Source: Candidatus Sodaliphilus limicaballi (GTDB lineage: Bacteria > Bacteroidota > Bacteroidia > Bacteroidales > Muribaculaceae). Taken from it: DNA of 13,330 nt. Positions 1 through 5,764 of this stretch are shown piece after piece. The notes beneath the pieces were generated by a model. The model saw only the letters and a program-made list of their open reading frames with translations, did no database searches and was not told where the DNA came from. Numbering within the stretch: the first letter of the stretch is position 1; each line of letters starts with the position of its first letter. Made by a program: the position numbers and the translations under genes. The stretch is from assembly GCA_018065815.1 (NCBI GenBank), contig JAGHSP010000022.1:1-13330 (forward strand). The letters run 5' to 3'.

Positions 1-30
1 ATTATTTTAATTTCTTTCAGTTATTATTAA

Positions 31-57
31 ATCAGTGTTATCAGTGAGATCCGCGCG
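31..57. repeat. Short tandem repeat with 9-bp period (ATCAGTGnn)
   Basis: Two consecutive 9-bp units begin with ATCAGTG (31-39 and 40-48). A degenerate third unit, ATCCGCGCG (49-57), follows and contains the GC-rich palindrome CCGCGCGG (51-58) inside otherwise AT-rich DNA. No gene or protein-binding family can be assigned from the sequence alone. The 9-bp period matches the TCTAGANNN repeat between nrdD and nrdG. Confidence 0.5.
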
Positions 58-304
58 GGGATATTACTCAAAATACCATTGCTGAATAGTTACATAGAGG
101 GTAGAGCCTGAAAATTTTTAAAAACGGCGCAGGAGAATGGAATGGTGAATTTTATCTCTTGTGCCTTTTTATTGATGTTTTTTCGGGGTTGACGGGAAGG
201 GATTTTTCCGTAATGCTTTAGTAGTGAGAATGGAGCGTTTTGCGGGGATATTGTGGTTTTTACAATAAGGGGTGAAAATGATAGCTTTTTTCGGCGGGTT
301 TTTT

Positions 305-321
305 GAAAAAGTTGTCCAAAA
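305..321 (+). repeat. 17-bp direct repeat, copy 1 (upstream of nrdD)
   Basis: The sequence GAAAAAGTTGTCCAAAA occurs here and again, identically, at 369-385. In this copy the arms AAAAAGTT (306-313) and AACTTTTT (320-327) form an 8-bp inverted repeat around GTCCAA, which is the shape expected of an operator for a dimeric regulator. The two copies begin 64 bp apart, close to six helical turns. A role in nrdD control is inference from position. Confidence 0.55.
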
Positions 322-368
322 CTTTTTTTAAGTTGTTGAAAATAAGATTTGTAGCAAAGTGTGGTGGC

Positions 369-385
369 GAAAAAGTTGTCCAAAA
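369..385 (+). repeat. 17-bp direct repeat, copy 2 (upstream of nrdD)
   Basis: This copy is identical to 305-321. A third, partial copy lies at 394-409 (TTGTGCAAAACTTTTT), which differs from the matching part of copy 1 (312-327) by one base. That partial copy ends 10 bp before the -33 element of the predicted nrdD promoter. The arm AAAAAGTT (370-377) can pair with AACTTTTT (402-409) over a longer loop. The arrangement suggests a multi-site operator, but the sequence does not resemble the NrdR-box consensus I know from other phyla. Confidence 0.55.
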
Positions 386-419
386 TGAAAAATTTGTGCA
401 AAACTTTTTGTGAAAAAAT

Positions 420-450
420 TTTGATATTTCAAGGGCAATTTGTAGTTTTG
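420..450 (+). promoter_or_regulatory. Bacteroidota-type promoter for nrdDG
   Basis: A -33 element TTTG (420-423) and a -7 element TAGTTTTG (443-450, matching TAnnTTTG) are separated by 19 bp, as in the published Bacteroides sigma-ABfr consensus. Transcription would start near 457, giving a leader of roughly 85-90 nt before the nrdD start codon. Both elements match exactly, so this is one of the better-supported regulatory calls in the window. Confidence 0.7.
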
Positions 451-466
451 TAGTCGCAAATCAAAC

Positions 467-490
467 CTGCCTGATGGCAGCGTTTTTTTT
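467..490 (+). terminator. Hairpin plus T8 in the nrdD leader (possible attenuator)
   Basis: CTGCC (467-471) pairs with GGCAG (476-480) around a TGAT loop. Two bases later comes a run of eight T (483-490). The shape is that of a small intrinsic terminator, but the 5-bp stem is short. It lies only about 10 nt after the predicted nrdD transcription start, with no + strand gene upstream to terminate. It may therefore act as a leader attenuator, or end transcription entering from the left. Confidence 0.4.
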
Positions 491-544
491 GGCGAAATTA
501 AAGACTAATATTAAACATCTCATAATTAAATTTCTAGGGCTATT

Positions 545-2752
545 ATGATACTTACAGTAGTTAAACGCGACGGTCGCGTCGTGGGCTATAACGAAGAAAA
601 AATAAAGGCTGCCATACGCAAGGCCATGTTGAGAACCGATCTGGGCGAAGATGAGAGCCTCATCCAGCGCATCACCGACCGCATCGGCAATCGTGGTGCC
701 GAGCGCATGGAGGTGGAAGCCATCCAGGACATGGTGGAAATGGAGCTCATGAAGAGTACACGCAAGGAGGTGGCGCAGGTCTATATACGCTACCGCCAGG
801 ACCGCAGCCGTGCTCGCAAGAGCAAGGTGTATGCTATCTTGCAGCAAATCATCGATGCGATGAACAATGATATCACTCGCGAGAATGCCAACATGAATGC
901 CGACACCCCCGCCGGCATGATGATGAAGTTCTCGAGCGAGACCACTAAAGCCTACACCGACGACAAGCTGCTCAGCCCCGAGGCACTGGGCGCTATGCGT
1001 CACAACTACCTGCACATCCACGACAAGGATTATTATCCCACCAAGAGCCTCACATGCGTGCAGCACCCGCTCGACCATATTTTGCAAGGCGGTTTCATGG
1101 CTGGCCATGGCGAGTCTCGTCCGGCCAAGCGCATCGAGACTGCTAGCGTGATTGCTTGTATCTCGATGGAGACTGCGCAGAACGAGATGCACGGCGGACA
1201 GGCTATTCCCGCTTTCGACTTCTACTTGGCTCCCTTCGTGCGCAAGACTTATGTTGAAGAGGTGAAGTATATCGAGAAGATGACAGGCGAGGACTACAGT
1301 GCTCTCTATGAGGCTCCCATCGAGGACTATAACATCGCTGAACTCGACGGCCTCACAGGCATGGAGCGTGCTAAACAGCATGCTATCAACCGCACTGCCG
1401 GACGTGTGCACCAAGCTATGGAGGCATTTATCCACAACATGAACACTATCCACTCTCGCGGTGGCAACCAGGTGGTGTTCAGTTCAATCAACTATGGTAC
1501 TGACACTAGCGCCGAGGGCCGTTGCGTGATGCGTGAGCTCTTGCTCTCTACCTATAAGGGCGTGGGTGATGGCGCTACCGCTATCTTCCCTATCCAGATC
1601 TGGAAAAAGAAACGTGGCGTGAACTACCTGCCCGAGGACCGCAACTATGACCTCTACCAGCTGGCTTGCAAGGTCACTGCCCGCCGTTTCTTCCCCAACT
1701 TTGTGAACCTCGACGCCACTTTCAACTTCCACGAGAAGTGGCAGGCCGACGATCCCAAGCGCTATCTCTATGAAATCGCTACCATGGGCTGCCGCACTCG
1801 TGTGTTTGAGAACCGCTATGGCGACAAGACCTCTGTGGGCCGCGGCAACCTGTCGTTCTCGACAGTCAACATCGTGAAGCTCGCTATCGAGTGCATGGGC
1901 ATCGAGACCAAGGAAGAGCGCGTCGAGACATTCTTCAAGAAGCTTGACAATGTGCTCGAACTCACAGCACGCCAGCTCAACGACCGTTTTGACTTCCAGA
2001 AGACCGCTTACGCCAAGCAGATGCCCATCGTGATGTCGCAGCTGTGGAACGGCGCAGAGAACTTGCAGCCTAACGACACAATCGAGAGCGTTATCAACCA
2101 GGGTACGCTGGGCATCGGGTTCATCGGCCTGGCCGAGTGCCTCATCGCGCTCACTGGCAAGCACCATGGCGAGAGCGAGGAGAGCCAGAAGCTTGGACTC
2201 AAGATTGTGGCACACATGCGCGACCGTGCGCTTGAATTCAGCGAGAAATACCAGCACAATTATAGTATCCTTGCAACTCCCGCCGAGGGATTGAGCGGAC
2301 GTTTCACGAAGGGCGATCGCAAGGAATTCGGCGTGATTCCCGGTGTGACCGATAAGGACTATTACACTAACTCTAACCACGTGCCCGTGTACTACCACTG
2401 CTCGCCCAAGCACAAGGCCGAGGTTGAGGCTCCCTATCACGACCTCACCCGTGGCGGACACATTTTCTATGTGGAGATCGACGGTGACGCTACTCACAAC
2501 CCCGAGGCTATCAGCAACGTTGTTGACCTGATGGACAAGTACAACATGGGATATTGCTCGGTTAACCACAACCGCAACCGCTGCATCCACTGCGGATATG
2601 AGGATGCAACCGAGGGATTGAAGACTTGCCCCCGTTGCGGCAGCAAGGACATCGACCGCCTGCAACGCATCACCGGTTACCTTGTGGGCACTACCGACCG
2701 CTGGAACAGCGGCAAGCTCGCCGAGCTCAAGGACCGCGTGGTACACAAGTAA
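545..2752 (+). CDS. nrdD: Anaerobic (class III) ribonucleoside-triphosphate reductase
   Basis: Reduces ribonucleoside triphosphates to dNTPs under anoxia with a glycyl radical. The 735 residues show the family order. An N-terminal ATP-cone (about 3-92) serves allosteric control. The ten-stranded barrel carries likely active-site cysteines at C171 (SLTCVQHP) and C416 (GCRTRV). The C-terminal zinc site is C680/C683 and C695/C698, followed by the glycyl-radical loop RITGYL with G711. Length is usual for ATP-cone-containing NrdD. The ATG at 545 is preferred because the protein begins directly with the ATP-cone (MILTVVKRDGR). There is no Shine-Dalgarno, as is normal for this phylum. The activase gene nrdG follows 104 bp after the stop, separated by a palindromic repeat. 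Co-transcription from the promoter at 420-450 is likely. The long open frames antisense to it are shadows. Confidence 0.97.
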   Translation: MILTVVKRDGRVVGYNEEKIKAAIRKAMLRTDLGEDESLIQRITDRIGNRGAERMEVEAIQDMVEMELMKSTRKEVAQVYIRYRQDRSRARKSKVYAILQQIIDAMNNDITRENANMNADTPAGMMMKFSSETTKAYTDDKLLSPEALGAMRHNYLHIHDKDYYPTKSLTCVQHPLDHILQGGFMAGHGESRPAKRIETASVIACISMETAQNEMHGGQAIPAFDFYLAPFVRKTYVEEVKYIEKMTGEDYSALYEAPIEDYNIAELDGLTGMERAKQHAINRTAGRVHQAMEAFIHNMNTIHSRGGNQVVFSSINYGTDTSAEGRCVMRELLLSTYKGVGDGATAIFPIQIWKKKRGVNYLPEDRNYDLYQLACKVTARRFFPNFVNLDATFNFHEKWQADDPKRYLYEIATMGCRTRVFENRYGDKTSVGRGNLSFSTVNIVKLAIECMGIETKEERVETFFKKLDNVLELTARQLNDRFDFQKTAYAKQMPIVMSQLWNGAENLQPNDTIESVINQGTLGIGFIGLAECLIALTGKHHGESEESQKLGLKIVAHMRDRALEFSEKYQHNYSILATPAEGLSGRFTKGDRKEFGVIPGVTDKDYYTNSNHVPVYYHCSPKHKAEVEAPYHDLTRGGHIFYVEIDGDATHNPEAISNVVDLMDKYNMGYCSVNHNRNRCIHCGYEDATEGLKTCPRCGSKDIDRLQRITGYLVGTTDRWNSGKLAELKDRVVHK

Positions 2753-2800
2753 GTGTTTTAGGACGCCACGCTTTAAGAGATTAAGAAAACAAATTTATGT

Positions 2801-2837
2801 GGTCTAGAATTTCTAGAATCTCTAGATTTTCTAGACC
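2801..2837 (+). repeat. 37-bp near-palindrome of four TCTAGANNN units between nrdD and nrdG
   Basis: TCTAGA occurs at 2803, 2812, 2821 and 2830, exactly every 9 bp. The whole element is also a near-perfect inverted repeat: positions 2801-2809 pair with 2829-2837 (9 bp), two T-T mismatches follow, then 2812-2817 pair with 2821-2826 (6 bp) around a 3-nt loop. In RNA this is a stable intercistronic stem-loop with no T-run after it, so it is not a classic terminator. It may affect mRNA stability, processing or the relative dose of nrdG, or may be a mobile or slippage-derived repeat. Confidence 0.8.
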
Positions 2838-2856
2838 CTTTCATTTAAAAAAAACG

Positions 2857-3351
2857 ATGAGAGTATTAAAGGTTGTTGAAGGGACTAGCGTCGATGGCCC
2901 CAAGTTGCGCACTTCGATTTATCTTGCCGGTTGCAGCCATGCTTGCCCTGGATGCCACAACCCGCAGTCGTGGGATCCGGCGGGAGGCGAGGAGATGAGC
3001 GAGGACGAGCTGATGCGTGTCATTGCCTACAATGAGGCACCGGTCACATTCAGCGGCGGCGACCCGCTGTTCCAGGCTGGGGCCGTTGCTAGTTTGGCGG
3101 CCCGCATCAAGCGCGAGCTGGGCTACAACATTTGGTGCTACACGGGCTACACGTGGGAACACATCGTGCAGCAACCGCAGTTGATGGAGCTGATGAAAAG
3201 CATCGACGTGCTGGTCGACGGGCCATTCGTCATGGCCGAGCGAGATCTCGACATCCTCTTTCGCGGCAGCCGCAACCAGCGTCTCATCAATGTGCCCGAG
3301 ACCATGAAACATGGCCAGGTGGTGCTCTTTGAGCCGCAGGTCAAAATATAA
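2857..3351 (+). CDS. nrdG: Anaerobic ribonucleotide reductase activating protein (radical SAM)
   Basis: Generates the glycyl radical on NrdD by reductive cleavage of S-adenosylmethionine at a [4Fe-4S] cluster. The 164-residue protein has the radical-SAM cluster motif CxxxCxxC at C26, C30 and C33 (GCSHACPGCHNP) and an SGGDP motif (66-70) of the SAM-binding region. Length and motif order are those of NrdG. I chose the ATG at 2857, which starts MRVLKVVEGTSVDGPKLR, a typical NrdG opening, behind an A8-CG leader. An in-frame ATG at 2797 would add 20 residues that merely translate the TCTAGANNN repeat and is probably not used. Position just after nrdD agrees with the function. The stop lies 13 bp from the stop of the converging gene. 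Confidence 0.95.
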   Translation: MRVLKVVEGTSVDGPKLRTSIYLAGCSHACPGCHNPQSWDPAGGEEMSEDELMRVIAYNEAPVTFSGGDPLFQAGAVASLAARIKRELGYNIWCYTGYTWEHIVQQPQLMELMKSIDVLVDGPFVMAERDLDILFRGSRNQRLINVPETMKHGQVVLFEPQVKI

Positions 3352-3368
3352 AGGCGGGGTGACTTTAT
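3348..3368. other. Inverted repeat at the convergent gene ends
   Basis: ATAAAG (3348-3353) and CTTTAT (3363-3368) form a 6-bp inverted repeat around GCGGGGTGA. The TAA stop of nrdG lies in one arm and the TAA stop of the minus-strand SGNH gene in the other. The stem is too weak, and lacks T-runs, to be called a terminator with confidence. No better terminator is visible between the two genes. Confidence 0.35.
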
Positions 3369-4285
3369 CGAGCGAGTTGCTCATTGAGTATCCTGGTGAA
3401 TTTCTCGGCGCCTTGCCGCGACAAGTGGTCGCAGTCGTAGAAATCTGTACCCTGGAAACGGGTGTCGTTCATGTGGTCCATATAAACGGCCCCATACTTC
3501 TTCACGCATTGATTCACAATGCCATGCACGGTTTCAAGGCTCGCTTTGCTGATTCTTGACGTGTATCCGTCCCACATGGGTGTGGTGACAATCACTAGCC
3601 TTATCCCCCTGTCGTGGCACATCGACGCGATGTGCATGAGGTGCTGCGAGTTGTAGGCCACGTTTGCCGAGTCGGCAGTGCTGCGGTGCTCGGCTGTCTT
3701 GGCACTGACGATCATCATGTTCTCGTCGAAGTGCGACGGCGTGGCAAATCCTGTGCCGAACCCTGTGCTGTCACATTCCAGGGAGGTGTCTCCGCCACAC
3801 AGCCCTTGCACTGCCGCCAGAAACTTGCGGTTAAAGGCCGGCAGGCATGATATCTCGCAGTAATACTTCAAGTTGTTGTCAAAGAGGTCGCAGCCCATGT
3901 ACAGTTTGTAATAGGTGCCGCGATACCATTCCACGCTCTTTTCCAGCGGCGAGTCAAAGGTGTTGGTCACATCAACGGGCACAATCACCGTTTTCAGGTT
4001 GGTGCATCGGTCTATGTAGTGCGATAGCAGCCAGTCGTCAATCTCGGAGTGCTGCGTCACGTTGGCGAGGTTGAAAACACTGTCGCCCATGAGCGAGGGC
4101 ATCACACCGTAGTAGGTGTGCGATCCGCCCAGGACCAGCGTGCTCACGCCGGGGGCATGGCTGTCCATCCACTGCGCCTTGTACTGGTAGGAGGTGGGGT
4201 ATTGCCGCACGAAGCACTCCCACAGCGCCAGGATGGTGCCCACGATGAGCAAGAATAGGGTTACGTATGTCAAGTATCGCTTCAT
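3365..4285 (-). CDS. SGNH/DltD-AlgJ-like membrane-anchored protein, partner of the MBOAT acyltransferase
   Basis: Probably works with the adjacent MBOAT protein in adding an acyl group to a cell-surface glycan or other envelope polymer; the substrate is not evident. The 306 residues start with a Lys/Arg-flanked membrane segment (about 5-22), which would place the rest in the periplasm. An SGNH-like core follows: LVLGGSHTYYG with candidate nucleophile S55 near its start, and DFYDCDHLS with the DxxH pair D284/H287 near the end. This arrangement is seen in DltD/AlgX/AlgJ-type proteins. The start lies 3 bp after the MBOAT stop, indicating translational coupling. It is unusually rich in cysteine (ten residues) for an exported domain. 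Sequence identity to known acetyltransferases or esterases cannot be judged here, so catalytic activity is inferred. Confidence 0.75.
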   Translation of the reverse strand: MKRYLTYVTLFLLIVGTILALWECFVRQYPTSYQYKAQWMDSHAPGVSTLVLGGSHTYYGVMPSLMGDSVFNLANVTQHSEIDDWLLSHYIDRCTNLKTVIVPVDVTNTFDSPLEKSVEWYRGTYYKLYMGCDLFDNNLKYYCEISCLPAFNRKFLAAVQGLCGGDTSLECDSTGFGTGFATPSHFDENMMIVSAKTAEHRSTADSANVAYNSQHLMHIASMCHDRGIRLVIVTTPMWDGYTSRISKASLETVHGIVNQCVKKYGAVYMDHMNDTRFQGTDFYDCDHLSRQGAEKFTRILNEQLAR

Positions 4286-4288
4286 TGC

Positions 4289-5734
4289 CTAGAATTGGAA
4301 ATAGATAAAGTCTTGTTGGGGTGCTTGCATCAGCACTATTGCCATGACTATCACGAGATATAGCGTCCATCGTGCCCACTGGTGTTTCATCAGGCCGTGG
4401 CCGTTCAGTTCAAGCACGTGGCTGTTGTCACGCTTAATCCACTCGATGACAAGCAGCATGATGCACAGGGGGATGACTTTCAAGCCCACAACGCCTCCTC
4501 GCGGGTCGAAGACCGACCAGGAGAACACATGCTTGTAGTAGTACCACGCTTCGCCTAGCGATTGTGCCCTGAACATGACGCGGGCAAGGGTGACAAACGT
4601 GAATGTGCCCAGCATCATGAGCAGTTCTTTCACCGATGGCAGCACACGCTTCCACCCCACGTTGTGGTCATATTTGGTCTTGATGCCCGTGAGCACATAG
4701 AAACTGCACATCAGGCCATGGGCACAGCCATAGAGAACGAAACTCCAGTCGGGACCATGCCACAGACCGCTCAGGACAAACACAAAGATGGTGTTGAAAC
4801 AGCATCTCAACTTGGAGCAGCGGCTTCCGCCCAGGGGGAAGTACACATACTCGCGGAACCATGCCAGCAAGGTGATGTGCCAGCGGCGCCAGAACTCGGG
4901 GATGTTGCGTGAAAAGTAGGGGTAGTTGAAGTTGGCGCGCAGTTTGAAACCGAACAGCTTGGCGCATCCCACCGCTATGTCGCAATAACCCGAGAAGTCG
5001 CAGTAAACCTGGAACGAGAAAAGGAAGCCCACCACCATCAGGTTGAACGACGACGTCGTGTCGATGTTGTTCCATGTGGTGTTGATGTAGGGGGCGCAGT
5101 TGTCGGCTATCACCACTTTCTTGAACATACCCCACAGCATCTGACGTGAGCCATCGACTGCGCTCGCATAGTCAAACTTGCGTGCACGAGCAAACTGCGG
5201 CAACATGTCGCTTGCTCGCTCGATGGGGCCGGCAACAAGCTGGGGGAAGAAGCTGATGAATGCAAAGAAGTCGATGATGTCGTGTGACGCGGCAATCTTT
5301 TTCTTATATACGTCCACGCTGTATCCTATGGCCTGGAAAGTGTAGAACGAGATGCCCACAGGCAGTATGATGTTGGCCGTGGGCCAGTCGAGGGCAAACC
5401 CCATTGACGATAGCAGCACGTCCAGGTTGCCCACAAAGAAATTGTAGTACTTGAAGACACCCAGGATAGCGAGGTTTACAATCACGTTGACCGCTGTGAT
5501 GGCGCGTTGCAGCTTGTTGCGGCCTTCAAATTTCTCGATTGCCCGTCCGCTTGCGTAGCAGCAGATGCTTGTAAATGCCATCAGCAGCAGGAAGCGCCAG
5601 TCCCACCACCCGTAGAACACGTAGCTAGACAGCACGATGAAGATGTTCTGCATCTTGGTGGGCTTGAACACGAACCAATAGAGCAGGAACACTATGGGCA
5701 GGAACAACAGGAACTGTATTGAGACGAATGACAT
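4289..5734 (-). CDS. MBOAT family membrane-bound O-acyltransferase (AlgI/DltB-like)
   Basis: A polytopic inner-membrane enzyme that moves an acyl group, typically acetyl, across or to the outer face of the membrane for O-acylation of an exported polymer. The 481 residues contain many hydrophobic helices and the family signatures in order: a Pro/Gly-rich LPVGISFYTFQAIGY segment (124-138), SFFPQLVAGPIER (161-173), FWRRWHITLLAWFREYVYFP (281-300), and the active-site stretch LSGLWHGPDW (321-330) with H326, followed by the second conserved histidine H339 in CAHGL. It ends with FIYFQF, common at MBOAT C-termini. Length is normal and nothing appears broken. It is followed after 3 bp by the SGNH-like gene, the usual partner. 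It is preceded by the coiled-coil gene 30 bp upstream. The acceptor is unknown. Confidence 0.92.
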   Translation of the reverse strand: MSFVSIQFLLFLPIVFLLYWFVFKPTKMQNIFIVLSSYVFYGWWDWRFLLLMAFTSICCYASGRAIEKFEGRNKLQRAITAVNVIVNLAILGVFKYYNFFVGNLDVLLSSMGFALDWPTANIILPVGISFYTFQAIGYSVDVYKKKIAASHDIIDFFAFISFFPQLVAGPIERASDMLPQFARARKFDYASAVDGSRQMLWGMFKKVVIADNCAPYINTTWNNIDTTSSFNLMVVGFLFSFQVYCDFSGYCDIAVGCAKLFGFKLRANFNYPYFSRNIPEFWRRWHITLLAWFREYVYFPLGGSRCSKLRCCFNTIFVFVLSGLWHGPDWSFVLYGCAHGLMCSFYVLTGIKTKYDHNVGWKRVLPSVKELLMMLGTFTFVTLARVMFRAQSLGEAWYYYKHVFSWSVFDPRGGVVGLKVIPLCIMLLVIEWIKRDNSHVLELNGHGLMKHQWARWTLYLVIVMAIVLMQAPQQDFIYFQF

Positions 5735-5764
5735 AATGTTTGTGTTGCTACGTTAACATCTCGA

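Larger units (their letters stand above)
1..419. other. AT-rich intergenic region without a convincing gene
   Basis: No open frame here looks coding. A 103-codon minus-strand frame (90-401) is Lys/Phe-rich with no recognisable domain and reads like translated AT-rich spacer. The region holds the 9-bp-periodic ATCAGTG repeats (31-57), a possible hairpin with arms 192-198 and 205-211 (one G-T pair), and the GAAAAAGTTGTCCAAAA repeats (305-409) just upstream of the nrdD promoter. Its length and repeat content suggest regulatory DNA. What lies to the left of position 1 is unknown. Confidence 0.6.

Noticed and set aside
192..211. Hairpin with 7-bp stem (one G-T pair) in the left intergenic region
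   Set aside because: No T-run follows and no gene end is nearby; a stem of this size is expected by chance.
90..401. 103-codon minus-strand open frame in the intergenic region
   Set aside because: Composition follows AT-rich DNA, it runs through the GTTGTCCAAAA repeats, and no motif, promoter or plausible leader was seen.
461..2746. Long minus-strand open frames antisense to nrdD (330 and 420 codons)
   Set aside because: They mirror nrdD codon usage (GC-rich third positions give few antisense stops), contain strings of His, Val, Leu and Ala without any domain, and nrdD on the other strand is certain.
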